Assembly (NCBI GenBank): GCA_011191975.1
Contig: DUFA01000133.1
Coordinates: 1 to 53,713 of the forward strand
Direction: 5' to 3'
Origin: Dehalococcoidia bacterium
GTDB lineage: Bacteria; Chloroflexota; Dehalococcoidia; Dehalococcoidales; UBA2162
DNA: 53,713 bases
A program made the translations under genes and the position numbers. A model generated the notes under the pieces. The model worked only from the letters and a program-made list of their open reading frames with translations. It was not told the origin of the DNA and did not search any database. Positions 1-7,789 of this stretch are shown in pieces; position 1 is the stretch's first letter, and each line of letters starts with the position of its first letter.

Positions 1-73
1 AGTAATATCCTGGTTTAATTAAAGATTAATATGATCCAACAAGTAAAATAGTCGTACATTTTCCTTTTTTCTA

Positions 74-102
74 TTGACATTGTTATGGCAATTAGGTAGA
101 AT
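74..102 (+). promoter_or_regulatory. Sigma70-type promoter of solute-binding gene 1
   Basis: TTGACA (74-79), a 17-bp spacer and TAGAAT (97-102) make a near-consensus promoter. Transcription would begin near 109, giving a leader of about 160 nt before the lipoprotein gene at 271. That leader contains a small frame and a terminator-like hairpin. Confidence 0.75.
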
Positions 103-164
103 GCATTTCTCCTAAGCCCATTCTCATCTACTATACCGCACCTTCTCGAAAGGAGGTGATTGTA

Positions 165-248
165 GTGACAGAAAAAGCACAGCGAATGTTATGTAAACAT
201 TTTCCCGTGCTTTTTGCTTTTTATCCAGTATATTCACAAGTAGTTTGA
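165..248 (+). CDS. Candidate 27-aa leader peptide
   Basis: A GTG start lies 8 nt after AGGAGG (151-156), within AAGGAGGTGAT, an almost perfect complement of the 16S rRNA 3' end. The frame encodes 27 residues starting V-T-E-K-A-Q and ends in TGA 22 nt before the lipoprotein gene. It runs through both arms of the hairpin at 172-215, so a translating ribosome would disturb that hairpin. CACCT (140-144) can pair with AGGTG (154-158), which would mask the ribosome site. The role is inferred from the layout only; the peptide has no recognised relatives and may be a spurious frame behind a real ribosome site. Confidence 0.45.
   Translation: MTEKAQRMLCKHFPVLFAFYPVYSQVV
172..215 (+). terminator. Terminator-like hairpin in leader (candidate attenuator)
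   Basis: AAAAAGCAC (172-180) pairs with GTGCTTTTT (207-215). AATGTT (185-190) and AACATT (196-201) can pair inside the loop. GCTTTTT follows. Because a strong promoter lies upstream (74-102) and the lipoprotein start downstream (271), this hairpin is inside the gene's own leader. Stopping a gene upstream of the window is an alternative role. Confidence 0.55.
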
Positions 249-270
249 AACCCGAATAGGAGTTACAGGT

Positions 271-2067
271 ATGAAAAAATTATCAGTTCCAATAATAAGT
301 CTACTATTGATCTTGTCTCTTTTGGTTATTTCTTGCGAGTCTGAAACTACCGAAAAGGTAATAGAAGACGAAGGCGATGACAAAGTAATAATTACTGAAA
401 CTGAAACAGGTGAAAAGATAACTGAAACCGTGCAACAACCAGGAATGCGTGATCCCAGTGAACCAAAATACGGCGGCACCTTGATTGCATTGGGCGGGGA
501 TCCCCAGGGATTCGATGCGGGGATAATGCAATCTATTATGATAACCGAAACCCGAATCATGAATGAGCCGTTAATAATAGGCGACTGGAGTAAAGGACCT
601 GCCGGGACTGGTGAACTTGACTGGCAACTGGGTCATATGCAGAGTATGAGTTACATGCGAGGTGCTTTAGCTGAGAGTTATGAGATGCCCGATGATGAGA
701 CCATCATCTTTCATATCAGACCGGGAGTTCACTGGTGGAACAAAGCACCGATGAACGGCAGAGAATTTACTGCCGAGGATGCTGTCTGGAGTCTTGAAAG
801 AGAGTGGGCTAATCCCAAGTGCTGGCCTCAGGCGTCTAACCCACCCGGACAAAGATTGATATCCGTAGAAGCGCTTGATAAATATACGGTTGAATGCAAA
901 GTTCCGCCTGAAGTACAGGGACTTCTGCTCCTGTATAACGGCTGGTATATACAGATGTTACCTCGGGAAGTGGTTGAAATGTACGGTGACATGAATGACT
1001 GGGAGAATGTAGTAGGGACAGGCGGATTTATGCTGACAGATTACGTTACTTCAAGTTCCCTCACCTACTCTAAAAATCCCGACTACTGGTCGAACGACCC
1101 GGTACATCCTGAAAATCCGGTACCCTATATGGATAAAGTGAAGTTACTGATAATCTCTGATTCCTCTTCCCAGCAAGCAGCATTCAGGACCGGAAAAACG
1201 GACATGTTGGCTAATGTCAGTGTCGAAGACTGGCAATTGTTCACAGAACAGAATCCTGATTTAAATTACACTCCCACATTGCCATGGATACCTACATTTC
1301 CTTGCGGGAGACTGGATAAGGATTTGCCTTTCAATGATCTCAGGGTAAGAAGAGCTCTCAACCTGGCAGTAAATCAGGCAGAGATACTCGAAGATTACTA
1401 CAAGGGGCACGGAGCTATGCTGGGTTATCCTTTCGTTCCCAGTCAGTCAATGTCAGATGTCTATGTACCCCTCGAGGAAATGCCCGAATCTGTCCAGGAG
1501 TTGTTTACCTATAATCCGGATAAAGCAAAACAACTTCTTGCAGATGCTGGCTATCCTAACGGTTTCAAAACTGAAATGGCAGCAAACCCGGCAGAAGTAG
1601 ACCTTCTGTCAATCATCAGAGAATACTTCCTTGCCGTCGGTGTTGATATGGAAATCAAGGTTTTTGATTTCGGTGCTCATTTTGGTATGAAGAAGGGAAG
1701 GACGTTCTCCGAGATGATAATGGCAGATACCTATCCGTACGGTTTCCCAAACATGCATAACGTCCGCCCCGAAAGTGCCAGCTGTCCCTGTTCATGGGGA
1801 AGTGATGAGTCAAGAGTAGCCTATAATACCGTCCAGCAATATCTCTGTAAAGATGACGAAAAAGTTAGACAGGCGGTAAAGGAAGTTGTGCCGCATATAC
1901 TGGACAATGCCTGGGGAGTCTGGTTGCCGATCAGGAATCTTTACTGGATGTGGTGGCCCTGGGTACAGAATTATAGAGGTGAAACGAATTTTGGGCATAT
2001 TTCAACACACCTTTATCGTAATTACATCTGGGTTGATGAAGAGCTAAAAGAAGCGATGGGTTATTAG
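271..2067 (+). CDS. Solute-binding lipoprotein, ABC transporter family 5 (copy 1)
   Basis: Extracytoplasmic substrate-binding protein of the oligopeptide/nickel type (SBP_bac_5), 598 aa. A lipoprotein signal ends at the lipobox LLVISC (Cys22). An acidic, Thr-rich tether of roughly 50 residues follows, then the fold opening at PKYGGTLIALGGDPQGF. Internal family hallmarks are HIRPGVHWWN, FNDLRVRRALNLAVNQ and AKQLLADAGYPNGFKTE. The C-terminus KEAMGY is almost shared with the other two copies in this window. The ATG sits after AGGAG (258-262). No permease or ATPase gene is nearby, so the transporter partner and substrate cannot be named; peptides or other organic solutes are typical. The leader suggests control by attenuation. 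Confidence 0.93.
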   Translation: MKKLSVPIISLLLILSLLVISCESETTEKVIEDEGDDKVIITETETGEKITETVQQPGMRDPSEPKYGGTLIALGGDPQGFDAGIMQSIMITETRIMNEPLIIGDWSKGPAGTGELDWQLGHMQSMSYMRGALAESYEMPDDETIIFHIRPGVHWWNKAPMNGREFTAEDAVWSLEREWANPKCWPQASNPPGQRLISVEALDKYTVECKVPPEVQGLLLLYNGWYIQMLPREVVEMYGDMNDWENVVGTGGFMLTDYVTSSSLTYSKNPDYWSNDPVHPENPVPYMDKVKLLIISDSSSQQAAFRTGKTDMLANVSVEDWQLFTEQNPDLNYTPTLPWIPTFPCGRLDKDLPFNDLRVRRALNLAVNQAEILEDYYKGHGAMLGYPFVPSQSMSDVYVPLEEMPESVQELFTYNPDKAKQLLADAGYPNGFKTEMAANPAEVDLLSIIREYFLAVGVDMEIKVFDFGAHFGMKKGRTFSEMIMADTYPYGFPNMHNVRPESASCPCSWGSDESRVAYNTVQQYLCKDDEKVRQAVKEVVPHILDNAWGVWLPIRNLYWMWWPWVQNYRGETNFGHISTHLYRNYIWVDEELKEAMGY

Positions 2068-2139
2068 TTTCATGATTGGATTACATGGCACATCGTTAAT
2101 CTCATGGAATACGAGGTATTTTGATAAATGATTGTTTAA

Positions 2140-2179
2140 GGGCATCAGGAATCAGTATCCGCTGAAACTCCTGATGCCC
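2140..2179 (+). terminator. 11-bp inverted repeat between solute-binding genes 1 and 2
   Basis: GGGCATCAGGA (2140-2150) and TCCTGATGCCC (2169-2179) form a perfect 11-bp stem with an 18-nt loop. The downstream T-run is interrupted (TTG TTT AG..TTTTT). It could end gene 1, or act in the leader of gene 2 as the hairpins before copies 1 and 3 may do. Confidence 0.55.
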
Positions 2180-2244
2180 GTAATAAGTTGTTTAGTATAT
2201 TTTTCTATTACCATATTCTAGATTCTAGAGGAAGGTTATTTGTT

Positions 2245-4095
2245 ATGAAGAAAATAATCTGGATATTGTTAAGTTGTCTCATGGTTATATCCCTGATATT
2301 AGCTTCTTGCGGTGATGAAACCACCGAAAAAACAACCACAGATGACGATACCGATGATGTTGTGAGAATAACGGAATCGGAAACCAAACTTGATACTGAT
2401 GAGGATGATAAAGAAAAACCGGATTTACCATCCGACCAGCCGAGATACGGTGGTACGCTTCATTTAGCCTTTGGTGGCGATATAACAAGTTTCGAACTGT
2501 GTTATAAAGGATCTCCTGTTCCCCAGCCTACCATCGGTGTTACGAATGATCCGCTGTGGGCAGGCGATTGGGCAAAAGGGCCGGCTGGTACCGGTGAAAC
2601 AGACTGGAGGATGAGTGAGGATGTATTTGCTAATAAAGCAGGTTTCATTGCCGAAAGCTGGGAATGGTCGGCTAATTTTGAAACGAACGAGGGAACGCTG
2701 ATCTATCACATCCGTCCGGGAATCCACTTTGCGCTTAATCCGGACAGCGAAGCCAGCCGACTGGCTAACGGACGTGAAATAACTGCTGACGATGTTGTTT
2801 ACACTCTCGACCAGATCGTTCGAAATCCCAACAGCTACACTCATGCAGCGGCTCCAGCCCTCAGGGATGCTCAGATTACAAAGACAGGAGAATGGGAAGT
2901 TACTGTCAAGGTGCCAGCGGATGCTCTCACTTCTGCTATTAGCCGTCTGGGTATATGGGGTCGCCCTATACCCAAAGAAGTGATTGACAGGTACGGTAAC
3001 CTGGTTGACTGGAGAAATTCGGTCGGACCTGGACCTTTTATGCTTGTGGACTACGTTGCCGGCAGCGCTGTTACTTTCGACAGAAATCCGAACTACTGGC
3101 AGAAGAATCCAGCAGGACCAGGAATGGGCGATGAGCTACCTTATCTTGATCACCTAAAATGGTTTATCATTCCCGATCAATCCACAAGGGAAGCCGCAAT
3201 AAGAACGGGAAAAGTTGACCAGATGTACCTGGTCGGCTGGGAAACGGCAATCACCCATCGGAAAATGGCTCCGGATCTCCTAGAGGCTGAAATGCCTGCA
3301 GAGGGCGGCTGGCATATTAAATGGCGGGTCGACAGAGAGCCTTTCACCGACGTCCGCGTACGACAGGCATTAATCATGGCAACAGACCTGGAAATGATAC
3401 GAGATACTCTAAACGGTGGTCTGGGACAGATCATGACATGGCCATTTGTCTATCATCCCTCATATGCCGACCTGTATCTCGGTCTCGATGACCCGATGTG
3501 CCCGGAGAATGTCAGGGAGATATACACATACAATCCTGAAAAAGCAAGGCAACTCCTTGCTGACGCAGGACATCCTAATGGATTCAGGACAGAAGCAATA
3601 CTAACCTCGGGTGAAGCCGATTTCTACTCGGTGCTTGCAGATATGTGGAGTAAAGTTGGCGTTGAGCTGGAACTTAACGTCATGGAAATGGGTGCCCTGG
3701 CAGGCACACTAGCAACCAAAAACCACAAAGCAATCGGAGCACTCGGGCTATCCCCTGTCGGGACGTTCTTCGATGCCGGAGATTTCACGGGAACCGGAAT
3801 TACTAACGTAAGTTGTGTTGATGATCCTCTCGTCAATAAAACATTTGAAGAAGTTCGAAAGGTTATGGTCACTGACCAGAAGGCTGCGATGAAGCTGGTA
3901 AAAGACCTGATGCCATATTTCCTCGAGCAGGCATTTGCTCTTCCAAGGCCGGTGGCGCCTTCCTTCAATTTCTGGTGGCCATGGGTGAAGAACTACACGG
4001 GAGAAATATATCTAGGATTTGGCGTTGGAAGCGCTAACTACTGGCCGACCTATATATGGCTTGACCAGGATCTCAAGAAATCGATGGGATATTAG
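2245..4095 (+). CDS. Solute-binding lipoprotein, ABC transporter family 5 (copy 2)
   Basis: SBP_bac_5 lipoprotein of 616 aa. I chose the ATG at 2245 because the lipoprotein signal MKKIIWILLSCLMVISL starts there and AGAGGAAGG precedes it; an ATG 57 nt upstream would add residues unlike a signal peptide. The lipobox is LILASC. The tether is rich in Asp, Glu and Thr as in copy 1. Family hallmarks include DQPRYGGTLHLAFGG, FTDVRVRQALIMATD and ARQLLADAGHPNGFRTE, and the C-terminus is KKSMGY. It is clearly paralogous to the genes at 271 and 41278. A strong palindromic terminator follows, so it probably ends the transcription unit. Confidence 0.92.
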   Translation: MKKIIWILLSCLMVISLILASCGDETTEKTTTDDDTDDVVRITESETKLDTDEDDKEKPDLPSDQPRYGGTLHLAFGGDITSFELCYKGSPVPQPTIGVTNDPLWAGDWAKGPAGTGETDWRMSEDVFANKAGFIAESWEWSANFETNEGTLIYHIRPGIHFALNPDSEASRLANGREITADDVVYTLDQIVRNPNSYTHAAAPALRDAQITKTGEWEVTVKVPADALTSAISRLGIWGRPIPKEVIDRYGNLVDWRNSVGPGPFMLVDYVAGSAVTFDRNPNYWQKNPAGPGMGDELPYLDHLKWFIIPDQSTREAAIRTGKVDQMYLVGWETAITHRKMAPDLLEAEMPAEGGWHIKWRVDREPFTDVRVRQALIMATDLEMIRDTLNGGLGQIMTWPFVYHPSYADLYLGLDDPMCPENVREIYTYNPEKARQLLADAGHPNGFRTEAILTSGEADFYSVLADMWSKVGVELELNVMEMGALAGTLATKNHKAIGALGLSPVGTFFDAGDFTGTGITNVSCVDDPLVNKTFEEVRKVMVTDQKAAMKLVKDLMPYFLEQAFALPRPVAPSFNFWWPWVKNYTGEIYLGFGVGSANYWPTYIWLDQDLKKSMGY

Positions 4096-4138
4096 AGGGA
4101 AAAATTATTTTTTCTCTGTAGCTCAAAGCTATTTATTA

Positions 4139-4166
4139 AGGAGGTGGAGGAATTCCTCCACCTCCT
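4139..4166 (+). terminator. Palindromic terminator after solute-binding gene 2
   Basis: AGGAGGTGGAGG (4139-4150), AATT, then CCTCCACCTCCT (4155-4166): a perfect inverted repeat (28-bp palindrome, GC-rich) followed by TTCTCTTTG. It separates the lipoprotein genes from the oxidoreductase operon. Confidence 0.75.
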
Positions 4167-4192
4167 TTCTCTTTGTCCGTTTTGAGTGCATA

Positions 4193-4222
4193 TTGACATT
4201 CATTTCCTGCCTAATTTACACT
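4193..4222 (+). promoter_or_regulatory. Promoter of the 2-oxoacid oxidoreductase operon
   Basis: TTGACA (4193-4198), an 18-bp spacer and TACACT (4217-4222), followed by CAATAATC. It closely matches the promoter at 14798-14826; both read TTGACATTCA at the -35 end and TACACTCAATAA at the -10 end. Confidence 0.6.
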
Positions 4223-4366
4223 CAATAATCACCAACAACTGCGGTATCAAACCAATCTGATACATTAGAAATATCTCTCAAGATGCTATATACTAAGGAC
4301 TGATTCTTGCGTTAATAGTGAATTGCATAGATTCTGCTGACACGATAAGGAGGCTACAACTCGAAA

Positions 4367-4924
4367 ATGATTGAAGTGAGAATGTTAGGCAGAGGTGGCC
4401 AAGGTGCTTATTCATCTGCAGAAATGCTTGCTGCCGCCTTGGTTAAAGAAGGGAAATATGCCACCTGCTTTCCCATGTTCGGTGGAGAAAGGCGAGGTGC
4501 GCCAGTCAATGTTTTTCTGCGTTTTGACGATAAACCGATAAGGTTAAGATCCCAGATTTATTATCCCGATTGTTGTATAGTCACTGACCCCCTTCTTGCA
4601 CGAACTCCAGACGCCCTTAAAGGGCTCAAACCCGGGGGTATTGTAGTTATGAATTTACCAGATATGCCCAAAGAAAAACCTCACGAAAATACGGAGGTAC
4701 TTGCCACAGTAGATGCTACCGGCATTGCCCTGGAGGAGATCGGTCGTCCTATCACAAATACGGTATTAATAGGAGCCCTGCTGTATACAACGGGATGGGC
4801 TGAACTAGATACAATACTGGAAGTGTTTAAAAATTCTTTCAGTGAAAGACTTCTCAAGAGTAATATCAGGTGTGCCCAGAGGGGCTTTGAAGAAACGAAA
4901 GTTAAACGATTCGGAGGGGATTGA
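4367..4924 (+). CDS. 2-oxoacid:ferredoxin oxidoreductase, gamma subunit
   Basis: Small (185 aa) subunit of a pyruvate/2-ketoisovalerate-type ferredoxin oxidoreductase (POR/VOR gamma domain), which oxidatively decarboxylates a 2-oxoacid to acyl-CoA with ferredoxin as acceptor. The N-terminal MIEVRMLGRGGQGA is the family's nucleotide-binding-like opening, and FPMFGGERRGAPV near residue 40 is a second hallmark. A strong AAGGAGG lies upstream but 13 nt from the ATG, longer than usual. The stop overlaps the next start (TGATG), so the genes are translationally coupled. First gene of a four-gene operon. The substrate (pyruvate, branched-chain or aryl oxoacid) cannot be decided from sequence. Confidence 0.93.
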   Translation: MIEVRMLGRGGQGAYSSAEMLAAALVKEGKYATCFPMFGGERRGAPVNVFLRFDDKPIRLRSQIYYPDCCIVTDPLLARTPDALKGLKPGGIVVMNLPDMPKEKPHENTEVLATVDATGIALEEIGRPITNTVLIGALLYTTGWAELDTILEVFKNSFSERLLKSNIRCAQRGFEETKVKRFGGD

Positions 4925-5199
4925 TGGTACACTACAAGTCTGAATATGAAGGACCGTGGGCTTCGGCAAAGCCTGTCTTATTTGCCTACCCTACCGCAGA
5001 CTGGCGGGCTGTAAGGCCTGTGTTTAATACAGCCATTTGCGGACACTGCGGCATCTGTTATCTGCAGTGCCCTGTCGGTTCTGTACAGGATAAGGGTACA
5101 TACTGCGACGTCGATCTGTCTTACTGCAAGGGCTGTGGACTTTGTGCCAAAGAATGTCCTAACGAAGCCATCATGATGGTGAGAGAGGAGAATAAGTAG
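4924..5199 (+). CDS. 2-oxoacid:ferredoxin oxidoreductase, delta (ferredoxin) subunit
   Basis: A 91-aa ferredoxin-like subunit. Two [4Fe-4S] motifs are visible: CGHCGICYLQCP near residue 39 and CKGCGLCAKECP near residue 68. It would carry electrons from the TPP centre of the complex to external ferredoxin. The ATG at 4924 overlaps the TGA of the gamma gene; a TTG one codon earlier is the less likely start. The N-terminal half up to about residue 35 (SEYEGPWASAKPVLFAYPTADW) is typical of archaeal-type POR delta subunits. Confidence 0.92.
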   Translation: MVHYKSEYEGPWASAKPVLFAYPTADWRAVRPVFNTAICGHCGICYLQCPVGSVQDKGTYCDVDLSYCKGCGLCAKECPNEAIMMVREENK

Positions 5200-5201
5200 G
5201 T

Positions 5202-6407
5202 ATGGTAACCAAGATTACCCCGAGAGTTGAACAAGTCAGAGTATTCGATGGCAACAGGGCCTGTGCTTATGGCGTATTGTTATGTAAACCAGATCTGGTT
5301 TCCTGTGTCCCTATTACTCCGATGACACCGATGGTTGAAGCAATCTGGCAGTATGTTGCCGATGGTCGACTGAATGCGGAACTGGTCGCGGCAGACGGTG
5401 AAATCAATGCCCTCAGCTACTGTATTGGTGCTTCATCTGCAGGCGCTCGAACTTTTATCGGTACTGCGTCGCAGGGACTCGGATATATGTACGAAGCCTA
5501 TTTAAAAACTGCCGGAAATAGACTACCTGTAGTGATGGCTCTTTCTACAAGAGAAAATGCGGCTCCTGATGGCGTTGTCTCTTCGCACCAAGATTTTGTC
5601 ACGGTAAGAGATGCCGGATGGATCCAGATTGTGTGCGAAGGAGTACAGGAAATCCTGGATACGATGATAATGGCATACCGGCTGGCGGAAGATCCGGAAA
5701 TACTGCTGCCGGTTAATGTTTGTTTCGACGGTTACTACCTGTCTTACCTGACAGAGCGAGTGGAGTTGCCATATGAGGAAGATGTTGACGCATTTCTTGC
5801 TCCTTTAGCTCAATACGATCGTCCTAAACTATGCCTGGAAGATCCGCTAACAGTACCCACGAACACCAGGGAGGAATTATTCGCAGAATGGCGTCATAAA
5901 CATGCGGTTGCTCATCAAAAGACCAAGACAAAACTTGAAAATATCGAAAAGGAATTTCAGGAAGGTTTCGGCAGAAGTTACGGCGGACAGATAGAAGAGT
6001 ACCGAACTGAAGATGCCGAAATAGTAATGGTCAGTATGGGCAGTCAGACAGGAGCTATCAAGGACGTTGTCGACAGCAGACGTGAAAAAGGTGAGAAAAT
6101 CGGCGCAGTAAGAATAAGGCTTTTCAGACCATACCCTAGAGAAAGATTACTTTCGGTTTTAGGAGGTAAGAAAGCCGTCGGGATTGTTGACAGGAATGTA
6201 ATATTCGGATGGCAATCCGGCGTCAACTTTTTCGAGATAAAGGCGGCAATACAAGACTTGCCCGAGAATATACCGGTAACTGGTTTCATAGCTGGTATCG
6301 GCGGTACTGACTGCAGTATCGAGATGGTCGAACGAGCTGTCGATATCACTCAACTAGCCGCCGAAGGCAAACCACACCAGGAAATTACATGGCTTAATAT
6401 CGAGTAA
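5202..6407 (+). CDS. 2-oxoacid:ferredoxin oxidoreductase, alpha subunit
   Basis: 401-aa alpha subunit with the POR_N pyrimidine-binding region (GNRACAYGVLLCKPD, then PITPMTPMVEAIWQYVADGR) and a C-terminal transketolase-like region (MVSMGSQTGAIKDVVD, then GAVRIRLFRPYPRE). YPITPSTPi, the usual family motif, reads VPITPMTPM here. ASQGLGYMYEAYLKTAGNRLP marks the family substrate/TPP loop. The start lies 2 nt after the delta stop. It assembles with the gamma, delta and beta products; in isolation it has no activity in known relatives. Confidence 0.92.
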   Translation: MVTKITPRVEQVRVFDGNRACAYGVLLCKPDLVSCVPITPMTPMVEAIWQYVADGRLNAELVAADGEINALSYCIGASSAGARTFIGTASQGLGYMYEAYLKTAGNRLPVVMALSTRENAAPDGVVSSHQDFVTVRDAGWIQIVCEGVQEILDTMIMAYRLAEDPEILLPVNVCFDGYYLSYLTERVELPYEEDVDAFLAPLAQYDRPKLCLEDPLTVPTNTREELFAEWRHKHAVAHQKTKTKLENIEKEFQEGFGRSYGGQIEEYRTEDAEIVMVSMGSQTGAIKDVVDSRREKGEKIGAVRIRLFRPYPRERLLSVLGGKKAVGIVDRNVIFGWQSGVNFFEIKAAIQDLPENIPVTGFIAGIGGTDCSIEMVERAVDITQLAAEGKPHQEITWLNIE

Positions 6408-6453
6408 AATAATCTTTTACGTTGATTAGTATAACCGGAAAGGGAATATATAG

Positions 6454-7767
6454 ATGACGAGATTTTACGACACACTGGTGAAAAGAAGGGACTGCCCACC
6501 CGATTGCACTGCCTGTGAAGATGCCTGTGCGGCGAGGGCCGGAGTAGCTAGCTCGGTTATAAAGGCTGATGACGTTCACAAAGTTGCCAGATCAAGAAAT
6601 ATAACCTGTTATCAGTGTTCTCAACCGCTATGCATGGAAGCATGCCCATCGGACGCGATTGTAAAAAGTGAAGAAGACGGTATCGTCCGCGTTATGAGTG
6701 ACGACTGTATTGGCTGCGGAAGCTGTGTAGATGCATGCACCTACGGCAATATGTACCTGGACGAGAGCAGTCAGATTGCATTCAAATGCGAGATGTGCAA
6801 TGGAGACCCGGAATGCGTGAAAGCCTGCCCGTATGAAGTCCTTAAACTTGTAAGCGATAACGAAAACGTGCGAAGTCATTTCATCACCGAAGACTTATTT
6901 ACCTCGGGTGTCGGCTTGTGTTCCGGATGCCCTATCGAAACTATGTCCCGGATAACAGGAAAGATCCTGGGAGATAATGTCGTGTTTTTCGGTACTCCCG
7001 GTTGTTGTTCGAGGATAACACAAGGTATCGGGATGCAGGCTAGCGCTCGAGTCCCGTGTTATTTTGCATTGATGACTAATCCGACATCTACCGCGGCTGG
7101 AGCAAAACGTTACTACCAGAAAACCGGTCAGGATATCATGTGCGTGGTAATGGTCGGTGATGGAGCTACCGCTGATGTTGGCTTTGCGGGACTGTCTGGA
7201 GCAGCTGAGCGAGGAGAGAATATAATCTATATCTGTATCGACAACGAGGCTTATATGGCAACTGGCATTCAGAGTTCCGGTACAACTCCTTTTGCAGCGT
7301 GGACATTTACCTCACCGGTCGGAGCGTACAGGGCAGGAAAGAGAAATAACTCAAAATATATGCCTCTGATAATGGCTGATCATGGCATTCCCTATACTGC
7401 TACAGCTACTCTCAGTCATCTCGAAGACTACGCTTTAAAGCTGGAAAAGGCAAAGAAGGTCAAAGACGGGATGGCATATCTGCACCTGTTTTCACCTTGC
7501 TACACAGGATGGAGAGCCCCTGAGGATAGTTCAGTTGAAATAAGCAGAATGGCAGTAGAGACTAACTATTTCCCTCTCTGGGAATGTGAAAACGGGGAAT
7601 ATAAACTTAACTACAAACCTGAAAACAGGCTGCCGATAGAAGAATTCACAAAAACGATGGGTCGCTTCAATCATCTGAAAGAAGAAGATATAGATCACAT
7701 ACAACAAATAGTTGATGAGCGTTTCAACCTCATTGAAGCCCTGACGAAGTTAAAGTTACAAGCATAA
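6454..7767 (+). CDS. 2-oxoacid:ferredoxin oxidoreductase beta subunit fused to a polyferredoxin domain
   Basis: 437 aa. Residues about 10-145 form a HycB/DmsB-like iron-sulfur module with four Cys groups: CPPDCTACEDAC, CYQCSQPLCMEACP, CIGCGSCVDAC and CEMCNGDPECVKACP. Residues about 155-437 are the TPP-binding beta subunit: GVGLCSGCPIE, FFGTPGCCSR, and the TPP/Mg motif GDGATADVGFAGLSGA from about residue 235, ending near NEAYMATG. Beta subunits are usually about 300 aa without this N-terminal module, so this is a fusion that adds up to four clusters to the two of the delta subunit. Last gene of the operon; it ends 22 nt before a convergent gene. Confidence 0.9.
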   Translation: MTRFYDTLVKRRDCPPDCTACEDACAARAGVASSVIKADDVHKVARSRNITCYQCSQPLCMEACPSDAIVKSEEDGIVRVMSDDCIGCGSCVDACTYGNMYLDESSQIAFKCEMCNGDPECVKACPYEVLKLVSDNENVRSHFITEDLFTSGVGLCSGCPIETMSRITGKILGDNVVFFGTPGCCSRITQGIGMQASARVPCYFALMTNPTSTAAGAKRYYQKTGQDIMCVVMVGDGATADVGFAGLSGAAERGENIIYICIDNEAYMATGIQSSGTTPFAAWTFTSPVGAYRAGKRNNSKYMPLIMADHGIPYTATATLSHLEDYALKLEKAKKVKDGMAYLHLFSPCYTGWRAPEDSSVEISRMAVETNYFPLWECENGEYKLNYKPENRLPIEEFTKTMGRFNHLKEEDIDHIQQIVDERFNLIEALTKLKLQA

Positions 7768-7789
7768 TCTGTATTAAGCACCAGAATAT

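Noticed and set aside
234-560. 108-codon minus-strand frame over the start of solute-binding gene 1
   Set aside because: Antisense to a clear lipoprotein signal and binding-protein fold; no ribosome site.
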